In this document: positions 9,608 through 21,395 of the stretch, piece by piece
How positions within the stretch are numbered: position 1 is the stretch's first letter
How the letters are laid out: every line of letters starts with the position of its first letter
Assembly (NCBI RefSeq): GCF_963675165.1
Contig: NC_087383.1
Location: forward strand, 6,418,139 to 6,482,138
Direction: 5' to 3'
From: Halichondria panicea
Taxonomy: Eukaryota; Porifera; Demospongiae; Suberitida; Halichondriidae
Length of the DNA: 64,000 nt
Program-made: the position numbers and the translations under genes
The notes under the pieces: generated by a model
The model's database searches: none
What the model was told of the DNA's origin: nothing
Seen by the model: the letters and a program-made list of their open reading frames with translations, nothing else

Positions 9608-12600
9608 GTGACAGGCTCTAGGAAAACCGGACTATTCGCACAAGCAGCACTATTGAGCTATAGACCAAAATAGAATAACAGCCAAAAATCATCAAAACAG
9701 TTTTTATTGTATATACAGTTAGTTCAAAGCTTCGTGCACCTACTAGTGAAGTTTTAAGCTGTACTTGCTTACCATAAGAGCAGGCGAGCAGTGTAAAGAC
9801 GGCCACTCAACACGCATCTTTCTTGAATAATTTTAACTTTACGTGACGTCACACGTAACGGGATTTTCCCTTGCGCAAGGGCGTATCTCAATTGCGCATG
9901 CTGCAGCTGCAATCATACTAGCTACACTTAGTATGAACAGCATGAGCTCAGGCAACGCTTCTAAAACGGCTAAGGCTATTAACGACATATTGAGGTTACC
10001 TCAAGAAGACCAAGAATCCCTGGGTGATGTCATCTCAGAATGGCTAGACCTCGAGGAGAGAGAAACCGATGGTACGTATAAAACAACACAGTAATCAAAA
10101 TGAAACAGAACAATAAAGCAATGGAAATAAAATGTAATACAAAATGCTACAATGTAGGGACTGAAGACATGGGGGATACTGACTCTAGGTTTGAGTTTGA
10201 CGAGCCCATCCTCTCGCTGCAAGGTAAGAAATAACAATTTTAGGCTTTAACTTTTAACAATTCTTGCCTTTGTTTAGGTGATGACGATGACGATGATGGC
10301 GACATTAGACATGAAACAGATCCATTGGAAGCAGCGCTTGTACGGATCTCTTCACGCACCACTGGTAACCCCTCAAGTGCTCTCGGTCCAATGGAGCTCT
10401 CTGTGATTGAAGACGAGGAGGTAACAAGTTTTGTGCGTGACACCTGTGGATGCAAACTTGCTAATGGTAGCCCCTGCTCGAAACAATTCACTGTTACTCA
10501 CATAACAAAGATGAGAATGGCCTGCAATGAACTTTCACACGACGAACTCGACATGGCTCTTTTGGGGCAAATTTCGGCCTGCACTAATCGTAGCGATGGT
10601 GTGGTGGTTGAATCTCGACACGTAGCGGCAGGGAGGAAGAACAGCTACAGCAGTTATGTCCACCAGGGGAAACCCGTGTGTACTCGGTTTTTCAGATTTA
10701 TCCATTTTGTAGGTACGTTTAGTACCTGTAAATTAAAATACACATACATAACACACGCACTAAAAATACTTGTGTGTATTTGCGTATGTATTTTTTGATA
10801 GGTATTGTGCATTTATTTTTAGCCGCGAGTACACATCCAAATCCACACGCAAACACGAACAGCGTATTTTTGTGTATGAATGTGTACTCCCGCTAAAAAT
10901 AATACAGGTACGCTTACATGAGTACACATAAAGAAATCTGTACGCACTCATTACTAACTGACGCATGACACAATTTTAGGGAAATACCGGCTCAGTACTC
11001 TCAATGCGAGTTACGAGGAAAATGGACTGTACACACGGATACACGGCAACAAGCACCGACTACCAGCTAACACTTTGTCATACGAGTGCCAAAAACTAAT
11101 GATCACCTTTGTGCTGAACTATGCTGCCCAGAATGCTCTCGTCCTACCCGGTAGAGTCCCTGGGTTCCGAAAGACTGACATCAGGTTGCTACCCTCAAGC
11201 ACCTCAAAGAGGTCAGTATGGAAACTGTACAAGGGGCAGATGGAGGCGGTGAGGGACATTGCAATGGGCTACTCTACATTTTGCAAACTGTGGAGACAGC
11301 TACTTCCCTACCTGGTTGTGACGAAGCCTATGACTGATCTGTGCTGGACCTGCCAGCAGAACAGCACAGCACTCTCTCGTGCAGTCAACACGCCACTTGC
11401 CGAGAAGAGTGCGACCCTGACAGCCTACATGGAGCATCTGGACAAAGTTCAGAAGGAGAGATCATACTACAAGACTGTATGCGACCAGTGCAGAGTGACT
11501 ATCCGCTCACACTTTGAGCAAGACGGAGAATTCACCCCACCGCCGCTGTCTTCAAACACTCCTCCGAACTCTTTGGATATCGAGAGTCATTACTCTTTCG
11601 ATTACGCTCAACAGGTAGGGATCTGTAATAATAGACATAAACATAATAATACGTGCATAATAATGTATAGTGTGTATCACTAGTATCTTGCTAAAAATGA
11701 CTGTTTTTTTATGGTTTCACAGGTACACTATCCCAGCAATCCCCTGCAACCAGGCCCCATTTACTTTTTAGTACCTCGGAAGTGCTCTTTGTTTGGGGTG
11801 TGCTGTGAGGCAATTCCCCGCCAAGTCAATTTCCTCTGTGATGAGGCGGGAAACTGTGGCAAGGGGGCAAACGTTGTGGTTAGCCAGCTTCACTACTACT
11901 TTGAGCATCATGGCCTAGGTGAGATTCAACACACACATCCCAATCAATACACACCATCCAATAATTTTTATGTGATGAAGGGACACAAACCAAAATAAAT
12001 TATCCTATTTACAGGCGAGAAGACAGTGTATTTGCATGCCGATAATTGTTCTGGACAGAACAAAAACAACACAATGGTTCAGTACCTGCTATGGCGCTCG
12101 ATGACCAACCGCCACTCTCACATCACTCTCTCATTTCTGGTAGTTGGACACACCAAATTTTTTCCGGACTGGTGCTTTGGGCTCGTCAAGAGACTGTACC
12201 GAAGGACAGTAATCGGAAGCCTTCAGGCCATCGCTGAGGTTTGTACATAAAAATCAGATTATAGGTAGCTACACAAGATAAAGAAATTGTGGTATGTAAA
12301 GGATTTTAAATAATTAAGTTCAATCAAGCCACTAAAATTAAATCGTACAAAGAGCTATTTTTATAGCACCTACGTGTAGATAGGCTCCCAAAAACATAGA
12401 ACTTAGCCAATTGTACACATTGCAGTTATAGACACATTGCAGTTATAGATTGTTATGGTAGCGGTCAATTATTAGTCAGTTTACAAAAGCCCCATTTAGC
12501 TCGTATAAATAGTAAGCCAGTAAACTGCACAATACACTTACAGGTTGACTGTACACTGTTGTTATACTTACAGGTTGTGGAGGGGTCGGCCACTTGCAAC

Positions 12601-13666
12601 AAAGCCCAGCTTGTAGTGGATAGCAATGGTGGAGTTGTGGTTCCGATGTACGACTGGGCAAGTTTCTTTGCACCAATCTTTAAGAAACTCCCAGAGATCA
12701 AGGTCACTCATCATTTCCATGTGATGTCCAGTAAGCCAGGTGTTGTTGCCACCAAGAAGCACAGCGACTCTGTGGGGAAGGAGCACAACATTCTGAAGGA
12801 TGGTGTTGAGCTGGATCAGGATGAGATGCCTTCAGAGATTGTACCCAAGGGTCTGTCACTTCAGCGGCAGTGGTACCTCTATGATAAGATCCGAGAGTTC
12901 TGCCCTGTCGCTGATCAAGACATTACGTGTCCAGAGCCATCTGCTCCACGGCCAGACAGTCGACAGCCATCTCCAGAGCCACCAGGTCCCTCCTCTCCCA
13001 GCCATCCACCCCCTGCCAAGAGGCCCAGACGCTGTGGACAGTGTGGCCAACTTGGTCACAACAAGAGGAGCTGTACTCTGGACTCTTCTCCCAGCTAGAC
13101 ATCTGTGTTACCCTCATACCCCGGTTCTTCTAAGAGCCACACATTAACAGAATAATAACCTGCGAGTAGTAGACAGGGTGTTAAAAAGCTTAAAACCCTA
13201 CGTGGCTGTCTTACAACCTAGCGCTATGACTTGCGAGTAAATTCTAACGCTCTAGACACCTAAGATTATCCTTACCTGAAGTTATTTCTTGAGAGTCTCT
13301 TCGTAGGGGACCAAGAAGTCTTTCTCTTAGCAGTCAGTTCTCTCATAAATAAAATGGATTTCAGCACATGGCCTACTAAGTATTGCGCATGCTCACGCAT
13401 ACAAACGTAGGCGGAATTTAATGACATATTCACGCATGCAAACGTAGGCGGAAACCATTCAATTTCAATGACATTTTCTAGAGGCTATTTCTCGAAATGT
13501 AAGTAACCAAGAGATCGCCTCTGACGAGGCCATAACTTGGGATCGCAAAACGCTATGGAGGTGAGAAAGGTGTCATTCTGTAGCTCTAGTAACGCCCTAT
13601 CACCTCATGTAGTTATCATAAATTGACTATCTGCGCGAAAAGTCCGGTTTTCCTAGAGCCTGTCAC
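9608..13666. mobile_element. Complete GTGACAGG-ended DNA transposon with intact gene
   Basis: A 4059-bp element. The left end begins GTGACAGGCTCTAGGAAAAC and the right end is its reverse complement; 26 terminal bases match perfectly and about 31 of 33 overall. It is flanked by ATAT on both sides (9604-9607, 13667-13670). Copy B shows the uninserted site near 45628, so the insertion is younger than the segmental duplication. It holds one seven-exon plus-strand gene (9933-13098). The 4-bp AT-rich duplication would fit several superfamilies, for example Sola-type. I cannot assign one with certainty. Confidence 0.85.
9933..13098 (+). CDS. DDE/DDD-type transposase-like protein, 7 exons, 739 aa
   Basis: Exons by GT..AG borders: 9933-10071, 10158-10223, 10278-10712, 10980-11614, 11723-11918, 12015-12238 and 12574-13098. 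These sum to 2220 nt, exactly 740 codons including the stop, with all phases compatible. The N-terminus is acidic (a run of six Asp near 10280), followed by a Cys-containing segment (DTCGCKLANGSPCSKQF). The core holds FDYAQQ (exon 4/5 junction), YLHADNCSGQNKNN (start of exon 6) and VGHTKFFPDWCFG, which I propose as the three acidic positions of an RNase-H fold. The C-terminus carries a zinc knuckle, RCGQCGQLGHNKRSC. The DNC-GQNKN motif is familiar to me from many uncharacterised invertebrate transposon proteins (DUF7869-like). A start at 9843 is also open, but 9933 (MNSMSSGN) lies nearer the conserved part. Confidence 0.75.
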
Positions 13667-14391
13667 ATATTGCATAATTATTGCTAAATCATTAATTTTG
13701 GCTATCATTGTATTGAGCCTTTAACCCTTTCCCCGTTTTAATTAAAACAAAAACAATTTTCTAAAAATTCATAATTATAGTAATTATCATGAACCATACA
13801 TTGAAATGACTTTTAACAGGTAGCGCAGACCCCAGAGGTATCTTGACACCATCTTCGTTACCTAGCAACTGACCACCCCACTAATTAGCAATTGTTTACA
13901 AACATTCACAATTATGTACACAAACAATAATTATTTGTATGAAGGCACAGAGTGGCTAAAGACGTGTTCTCAATGTTCTCACGGCGACATAATTATAATC
14001 ATAGTTCAATCAAGATCTGCAGAAAGTTATCTGCGAGGTCGTATCAGCAGACGTCCTTTTCCCGGGAAATGTTTTCTTCACCTCAGGTATACAAGTTCAA
14101 TGGTGGCTCATGATGTCCACTGCTGTACTAACTAGCCTAAATACAGTTATACTGAAGCTATCAAGACTACAGATGCTACTCTAGACTTACCAGATCCAAG
14201 AAGTTGGTCCATCACAAGAGCTTCTTCCTCAGGCCTTTCAGGCTCTATTATTTTCTAGCTTGAGGTAGCTCGTTATCTAGCTATGATCCCAGTCACTGCC
14301 CTCTCACTCTACAAGGCCATAAGCATTGATATATTGTCACTGTCTATAGCTTTCCTAGAACCTCACTGAGGTTTTACTACAAGGATCTATC
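13667..14391. other. Tail of copy A, no gene recognised
   Basis: 13671-13835 and 14320-14386 match copy B (45630-46325). The 13836-14318 piece is absent from B and looks like an insertion without clear termini. No credible coding region is seen. Confidence 0.5.
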
Positions 14392-14720
14392 AAACGGTCC
14401 CTTTTCTTTCCACATTATAGTTGTGACACATGCAGGAGTGCCACATGCATGGGATATAATTATTGGCTCAGTAGTGACTTAGGCCCAAGGGCCACAGGCC
14501 TCGAGGGCAAAGGCACTACTGAGCCAATATATCCAATGTGTGCACGAGTGAGTTGTGTAACAACTGATTTGTTGCATTCCTTTTGGTGTACACATCACTT
14601 CTTTTAGAGGACAACTAGTTTCAACTACTTGTGGTGGGTGTGGAATGCTCCAGACGCATGAAAACATTTTCTGCCTACCACTGAATCTGTTTTAACAGTG
14701 TTATATAAAAGGGACCGTTT
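14392..14720. mobile_element. AAACGGTCCC foldback element
   Basis: Inverted ends AAACGGTCCCTTTT enclose 329 bp. Nested inside is a second inverted pair, GGCTCAGTAGTG / CACTACTGAGCC (about 14463-14525), with a GGCCC-rich loop. Similarity between copies A and B stops just before its left end. No duplication at the flanks is obvious. Confidence 0.65.
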
Positions 14721-15855
14721 CAGGTTACTAGGTGGAGGGTGCATGGGCTTTAGGTAACTTCAGCCATACTATGGCTTAATTGACCTGTGCCATATCCGAA
14801 TAGCCGCGGTTGATGCTTTGAAGCGTCAACCGCACATTACTCTACTCTTAATTAATTTGTGGTGAGCTACAACCTTCCAGAGCTCCACAGCTTTGCAAGG
14901 CTTCTCTCGAAGGTCAACAGAAGCCGTACTGAGTCCGATCACCATAGGTTAGCAATCAAAAATTTGCTGAAATTTTCATGTGAAATTTGTATTTCAATAT
15001 CAATCTCAAAAGTGAACATACATTATAATAAATACAATTACAATTAATTCTATGGTACAACAATGACTAAGAGGCCTCTGTACACAGGGGATGAGGTACT
15101 CCTAGGTATCCTGGATAGTAGTCACAGTTAGCAATTGTTCTTACACACAGTAGAACATAACCTCCTCAGAGACAAACACCAGCCAACAAGCCAGCCATAA
15201 AGAAATTGAATTTTAAATGTACCTTTGTTTGGGGTGGTGCCTAAAAGATCAAAAGATTATCATGCAATCAATACACACACTAAATTGAATAATAACATTC
15301 AGCCACATAATTATAATTGAAATGCTATAATAGACAGCACACTAAAAATTAGGAATGTACATGTAACACAGCACTAACTCACAAGCCAACAAACCTATTG
15401 AGAATGGCCATACACAAAGTACAGTACATCTCATACAAGGGTGCAAAATAATTATGAATCATGCAACCTTAGACATAATTATGTATAGGTCCCACAAGCA
15501 AACTTACATGCAATGGAACTCATAGGCACATATAAAGTAATTGTGATCCTACAACAAACTAGGAGTTCATAAAAAGATTTAACTTTGGGCACAGAATTAC
15601 AATGCATATCACAGGCAAACACACAAGCCAACTAATGACTAAATTGTGACCTAATCCTAGCTGGGGAGCATAACACAACCAACAAGCCTATTATGTTGGG
15701 AAGAAAATGTCCTTACACAAGTAGGCAGTACACTCACTCATAAACAGTACACTCATAAGCCCAACAAGCCTTTTCTTTCTTTCCCCTGAAAAGGTCAGAC
15801 ATTATTATGCAATCAACCTCTGTATATGTACACCTAATTGAGTAGTGAGCCTAAT
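14721..15855. other. AT-rich spacer with diffuse repeats
   Basis: No coding region is recognised. A CCGAATAGCCGCGG box with a small hairpin lies at 14795-14833. From about 15170 on, phrases such as ACAAGCCAACAAGCC recur at irregular spacing. Similar phrases occur at 55960-56230, hinting at an old shared repeat. Confidence 0.4.
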
Positions 15856-15990
15856 TGAATTGTAACCTTGGAAGCAAACAGGAACTTCACACAAGCCAAC
15901 CCCAATTGGAAGCAAGCAGGAACTTTACACAAGCCAACCCCAATTGGAAGCAAGCAGGAACTTCACACAAGCCTAGGCATAACTTTTGGC
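15856..15990. repeat. Short tandem repeat, ~37-bp unit, about 3 copies
   Basis: The unit contains GGAACTTCACACAAGCC followed by AACCCCAATTGGAAGCAAGC. It is repeated nearly perfectly between 15880 and 15975. The short open frames across it simply reflect the repeat. Confidence 0.75.
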
Positions 15991-16102
15991 AGAGCACTGA
16001 TAATATTAAGTACCATTTTACACATGGTGAGGCCTGCTTCTTGCAATTTACAGAGTACCTCTGACAATCTCCTGTCGTGCTCTTCCTGTGTCGGGCCACA
16101 GG

Positions 16103-16305
16103 GGGCACACACACACACACACACACACAGAGATACACATAAGCACGTGCGTGTGCACAGATACACATACACACACATACACCCGCGCGGGCACACATAA
16201 CAGACACAGATACACACACACCCGCGCGGGCACGCATACAGACACACACACACGCACGCACATAAAATTAATATGCACACACACACACACACACACACGC
16301 ACACC
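16103..16305. repeat. (CA)n microsatellite with CGCGCGGG interruptions
   Basis: About 200 bp of CA dinucleotides with GA/TA interruptions. Two CCCGCGCGGG palindromes sit at about 16182 and 16222, so the run alternates purine and pyrimidine with GC-rich palindromes embedded. Long open frames on both strands here are low-complexity artefacts. Confidence 0.85.
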
Positions 16306-16639
16306 ACTTACTGTAAGCAGTTCCACTCCTGGCCTGACTATGGACTCCCACCATCTCAACCAATCTGTTGGCCCAAACTTTCCGATCTCCGATTCAAGAC
16401 AAAATTCCAGCATTCATCACAGCTGATAACAGAATACATTGTGGATGAGACCAACAGATAGCTAGACAAATCAATGATGACCCCTTTACATTGCAACACT
16501 GCTGAGCGTACATATAGGCTTCTGTATTTTAAACTCGGCTTCAACACACTGCTGGAGCCAGTACACTTTACAAGCTACGTAGGTAAGCGTATTATCAGCT
16601 AAGAACACCATGTACAAGCTAAAAACAGCATCGCTATAA

Positions 16640-17460
16640 TCATACGCACACAAAGCTTACCTCTGAAGTAAAATCTCGCTCTGTCCTTGGCTGGTTGACT
16701 GTTCAGATTGGAGGTCCTGACAGAGTAACTAGCTACAAGGTAGCTTGAAGAGAACTGTTACTGTTACTAAGGGGTGCACCTTTCTTTGCCACACTGAAAA
16801 GAATAATAATTGAATATCAAACACTGTACACTACACTCTAAAAACAGGCTCTAAACTAACTCAGCTTCTACACAAGTATACTTTACACACTCATACGCTA
16901 TCTAGGCAAGTGCAGAAGCATATTAAATCAGCTCAGAGGCTTATGAAGGCTTATACTAGCTACATAATGCTTGCTATAATACGCACACAAAGCTTACCTC
17001 TGAAGAGATCCCTCGCTCTGGCCTTGGCTGCTTGACTTTTCCGTTAGAAACCAGGAAATCCTGACACAGTAACTACTGTAGACTACTTTGCTACGAAGTT
17101 GAATAAAGAAAACTGTCACTGTTTCCAAGTTATGCATCTTTCTTTGCTAGAGGCAAATGCTGAAAAAGATAAAATAATTTGAATATCAAACCTTGTAGAC
17201 TACACTAAAAAAACAGGCTCTAAACTAACTAAACTATTCTTTCAGTATAATTATTTCATACACTCAGAGGCTATCTAGGTAGGTGGACAAGCATATTAAA
17301 TCAGCTCAAAAGGCTTCTAAAGGCTAGACTAGGAAAATGATGATCGCTATACACACACAGAGCTTACTTGTGAAATGATCCTTGTTTGGTTAGATACTGC
17401 TTAGCAGCCTGTGGATTTCAGCATGTAATCAGCCGTGGAACGGGCTGTAAGCAGTCTGAG
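16640..17460 (-). repeat. Tandem ~340 bp cassettes with exon-like 3' edges
   Basis: Three related cassettes end on the minus strand at donor-like sites (CTTCAGAG|GTAAGC at about 16660 and 17000; ACAAG|TAAGC at about 17365). Shared phrases include AAAGCTTACCTCTGAAG, CAGGCTCTAAACTAACT and GCATATTAAATCAGCTC. Similar edges with GTTGAC and GTAAGC occur at 57105-57360. They may be alternative 5' exons upstream of the left ROCO paralogue, but I cannot show a conserved reading frame, so they are annotated as repeats. Confidence 0.5.
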
Positions 17461-17642
17461 CACGGCCTGTAAGCAGCCCTGTGTTCTCAGTTAGTTCTGG
17501 TTTGCTTTTATACAGTTAAAAGCTGAGTTTGGCATGAATAATTCCACAAAGTGTTAACATTTTTAAGAAACAAACATAGCCAGACAGTTCGACAGTTTAC
17601 AACACTAATAAGAATGTTTCTTCTAGTGCTTGTGCTGCTCGA

Positions 17643-17955
17643 GTGTGTCACTGTGTGTATAAAGAAGACACGTGAATAATGGTTGCAAAGAAAATAATGT
17701 CTTACCATTATAATGTGTTGTTCGACTGTTCGTACTGTCCACAGACCAGCCATGTCCTCTGTCACTGTGTGTATAAAGAAGACACGTGAATAATGGTTGC
17801 AAAGAAAATGTTTCTTATCATTATAATGTGTTGTTCGACTGTTCGTACTCCAGCCATGTCCTCTGTCACTGTGTGTATATAGTGAATAATTATAGTCTAC
17901 CATTTATACCTTTTTTGTTCGACTGTTTGTACTGTCACAGACCAGCCATGTCCAG
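17643..17955. repeat. Tandem repeat, ~104-114 bp unit, nearly 3 copies
   Basis: The unit begins GTCACTGTGTGTATA and continues through AAGAAGACACGTGAATAATG and TTGTTCGACTGTTCGTACT. Copies start at about 17647, 17761 and 17865; the last is shortened. The open frames on either strand follow the repeat and are not taken as genes. Confidence 0.75.
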
Positions 17956-18038
17956 AGCCAGTAACTTAACTAAAGCAAAACACAAACAAAGTTTTTATAA
18001 TTATTATGAATGATTGCTTACCTGCCAAATTCTAAAGT

Positions 18039-18106
18039 ATAGGTGTGTCCACGATATAGGTGTGTCCACGATATAGGTGTGTCCACGATATAGGTGTGTC
18101 CACGAT
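18039..18106. repeat. 17-bp minisatellite, 4 perfect copies
   Basis: ATAGGTGTGTCCACGAT is repeated four times without change. No function is evident. Confidence 0.9.
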
Positions 18107-18714
18107 GCTGTAATTAGACCAACCAATGTAAACGACAATAATTATTATTGTAAAATACCTTCTGGTCATGATGGGTTGAAATCATTGATGGCATGAGCAT
18201 TCCAATTTATATATGTACATCTGTATGTGTGCATCAGTACACGAGTTTAAAGTGAGTTAAATAATTATTAATTGGCTCACATTCTCAAGTAGTGTGAATA
18301 GGAACCTCAATCTCGAGCTCAATCAGTACAGTAATGATGACATAGACACAGGTACATATGTGTGTGCATACGTACGTAAACGAGTTCGAGTAAGGGAGTC
18401 AATAATAGAACCTGAATCTTGAGCTCGTAAAGTAATGATGACACAGACAACTGTAGATAATATCATAGGTATACGCATTTTATATACCTCGTACTCACCT
18501 ATTTAGTAGCCGTTGTAGAGGTGCATATTCTTCTTTTTAGATGTGTATTCCTATACATAAGCAGCATATGGACCAACATTTTAAAAACCAGCTGAACACT
18601 CACTTATAACATTGTATTAGAAGTCAACAACCTGCGTCAGAGTCAACCAGATCTGCAATACGAAATAACTCCGTCAACATAATTATTTATACATGACCAC
18701 ATAAGCACACCTTG

Positions 18715-18920
18715 TAGCCTATAGAGCTGGACTCCTAGAGACAGTGAGAGAAGAATTACAGAGACATCTAGCAGCTGATAAATGGACAGAAGTGAGTATT
18801 AATTAATTAGACCTACTATACTAGCTCCTCTACTTACTTCCTCTCTCTCTCTTTTTCTTGCTAGCTGGCCTTGGCAGTCAGCTCCATAAATAATATAATT
18901 ACTCCATCCATCCTTTAAAG
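18715..18920 (+). other. Possible two-exon coding fragment
   Basis: After an AG at about 18725 the plus strand reads GLLETVREELQRHLAADKWT up to a GTGAGT donor near 18791. A pyrimidine-rich tract and GCTAG acceptor follow at about 18864, then LALAVSSINNIITPSIL and a stop. The splice signals and amphipathic helix-like peptide are suggestive, but no start or family is recognised. It could be the 3' tail of a decayed gene. Confidence 0.25.
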
Positions 18921-18989
18921 CTGCAACTGAAGGAGAAGATCAAACTGAAGCACCTTTTCAGTCTCTTGGTGGATTTGGTAGCTAAGCAA

Positions 18990-19200
18990 CTTTCTCTCTG
19001 CGCATGCGCATACACTAGCTGCACAGGCTGTAAGCAGGACGTGGGTGGTACAGGCTGAAACAGGTCCGTTATTTACGGGCTGTATTCAGGACAGGATGTA
19101 CATGCTGTAACGGGCCTGTGGTTCCAGGATGTAAGCAGGACGTGGGCGATTACATCTGCATACAGGCCCGTATTCCGGCCTGTATTCAGCTGATTTTCCC
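18990..19200. repeat. Degenerate CTGTAAGCAGG repeats
   Basis: The phrases GGCTGTAAGCAGGACGTGG, GGGCTGTATTCAGGAC and GGCCTGTATTCAGC recur several times here. A related cluster is at 17400-17480. GC content is higher than in the surroundings. No gene is seen. Confidence 0.5.
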
Positions 19201-20489
19201 CACTGGCCTGAAACGTTCTCGTGGATTTTTGGCTGTGTATTCTAGACTAGTTTGCAACAAAGTTGCCTGCAGAAAACTGCTACTGCTTCTTAGCTACGCA
19301 TCTTTCTTTGCTAGGAGCTGATAATGAAAGTAATTTAAAATTAATTAGATTTTGGTTCCGCGGTGGGCGGTACTACATATGAAATCATAACCGCGGCTAT
19401 TCGGATAATGGGTTTCCTGTAATAAGCCTAACTGCTATTTGCATAACAGGTTTGCGAGAAAATAAAATAATGTATAATGTACCACTCAGCATTATCATGG
19501 GAAATAGAAGTTATGCATACTCGATCTGACTGTATGGATGATGCTGATATATCAATTTCAGTTGTGCATAATTATACTCAGACATGAACAAGCTAGTTAG
19601 TAGCTGATAAGTTAAAATTTTTAAATGCCCATGGCTAGTATTCTACAGATATAATAGTTGTTATACAAATCATCGTAAGCAGGTCTTTATGCAATGGACA
19701 ACCATGCACGGGAATGAGTTGTCAGGACGGATTGTCACTACATATAATAATTATACTGCCAATACAGAACTTTAACAATAATACTGTGCAAATAGTGTGC
19801 TACAAGGAGAAGGGGGAGCCCCAAGGCTGTCAGCCTGATGATATATTTTCTTTTTCTTATTATTCTCTTTCAAATTTTACTACGTAGCGGTGGTGTTCAG
19901 TCTGTCAATTATATCAGTGATGATTTTGAAATTATCATTTTGTAGCTATATTGAACCATTCGTACTTATTATCATAATTATGCCTGTGCTATTAATTAAC
20001 GTGTGCCTGGCCAATTGTGGATTCGATCTAACATGCAGTGGTAATAATTATATCGGGATCTTTAAAACAAAACAGAATAATTATAGCCTCGATCCCTATA
20101 GTTGTTCACCTATTATAATCATTACAAGAGCGAAACTCGGCCTGGGATTGAGGCTACAATGTTCTGGGCTTAATAATTTATAAAGACATCAAAAATCTAT
20201 TTGTAGTTGTATACTGCATGATATAGCATTACCTGAGGTATAGCCTCTTTCCCAGCCTCATTATCTCTATTTCAACATTGTTATAAATCGGCCGGGACCA
20301 CATTATACAGAAAGTCCTCTATAATTAATTAGTGCTGAAAGATAAAGTACTCCTCCATGCATGCCATGCCTAGTGGCTATAGTGCTTATATACAGCACAT
20401 ATCTTGTAATAACTAATAGTAAGATGTGAGATTATAATTATATAGGTCGACCAGACTCTGATCATGAGGGTCAAATTATGCTAGTTCCT
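19201..20489. other. Non-coding spacer with element fragments
   Basis: 19345-19400 is a reversed copy of the CCGCGG-box sequence at 9020-9075. 20084-20152 is a miniature TAGCCTCG-ended element (TAGCCTCGATCC on the left, GGCCTGGGATTGAGGCTA on the right). The plus-strand frame at 19890-20183 runs through that element and is not credible as a gene. Confidence 0.45.
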
Positions 20490-20700
20490 ATAATTATAGA
20501 AGTCTCCCTATATCAAAAAATTATGCTCATAATTATTGATATAATTTGCGAAGCCCTAAAATCATAATAATTATGACGGCAATAATTAGTATATAATTAT
20601 AGAAATCTCCCTATATCAAAAAATTATGCTCATAATTATTGATATAATTTGCGAAGCCCTAATCATAATAATTATGACGGCAATAATTAGTATATAATTA
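20490..20700. repeat. ~103-bp direct repeat, 2 copies
   Basis: The unit includes TCTCCCTATATCAAAAAATT and GATATAATTTGCGAAGCCC. The starts are offset by 103 bp and the copies differ by only a few bases, so this is a recent local duplication. It is rich in TAATTATA. Confidence 0.85.
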
Positions 20701-21395
20701 TAATTATATATAATTATAGGGATGAGAATGACCATAAGCTAGCTATAATACGTAAAGCGTAACTTTTTCAGTAATACATTATTTTTACACCTGTCCAGAC
20801 TAGCAATAATTATGTATTGAAACATCGAGAGGTACTGCATTGTCCCTATAAGCTTTATTGGACCGGAGTTTTCTTTATTATAGAGGTTCCATGCACTGAC
20901 ATGTCAGTACTAGTTAAGTCTGACTTGCTTTCCAACCTCAATCTAATAATTATACGCGTGTTCATTTATTACTTTGGTTTCTTTGTCAACCATCACTTTG
21001 ATCATAATGTCAATTGTTAAATTCAAATACTATAAAAATTGTGTATTGATTATAAATACCAAGTGCATGCTTAGAAAATATAAAACTCGATTTTAATGAG
21101 ACACAATAAATACAATAAAAATACTATAATTATTCTATAATTATTAATGCTATTTGCAAACTAAATGAATTGTGAGTATCAAACATTCTACAGAGAGTTA
21201 TACTTGAGCAAGTGTTCCTGTACACCTCTCCACACGTGACAATGTCATCGGACAGTGATACCTCCTGTACAATATATTATGAAGACAATCAGCATTAGTT
21301 TAATATTATTATACTACACTGTCATACACTAGTACAGTCTATAGCATGCACCCAACACAAGAGACTAATGCATGCATGTTTGGACATCACTAAAA
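20701..21395. other. Region downstream of the ROCO gene
   Basis: AT-rich sequence 3' of the ROCO stop codon (minus strand). It would hold the 3' untranslated region and polyadenylation signal. Several AATAAA-like hexamers can be read on the minus strand, but none can be chosen. No gene is seen. Confidence 0.4.

Larger units (their letters stand above)
1..14390. repeat. Segmental duplication, copy A
   Basis: This block is collinear with 26522-46325 (copy B). Matching stretches include 27-175 with 26522-26650, 1040-1330 with 31237-31530, 1540-3575 with 31720-33720, 4605-4945 with 33718-34080, 6325-6830 with 34110-34175 plus 40555-42060, 6950-7220 with 43830-44105, 8107-8570 with 44190-44660, 8950-9607 with 44665-45620, and 13671-13835 plus 14320-14386 with 45630-46325. 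The copies look a few percent diverged by eye. Most length differences are transposons present in only one copy. The left limit lies outside the window. The right limit coincides with a small inverted-repeat element at 14392. Confidence 0.85.

Noticed and set aside
10240-10491. Antisense 83-codon frame
   Set aside because: Lies opposite exon 3 of the transposase gene. Its Ser runs mirror the Asp run.
15963-16426. Several open frames of 110-124 codons on both strands
   Set aside because: They are translations of the CA/GT microsatellite (Cys-Val or Thr-His repeats) and exist on both strands at once.
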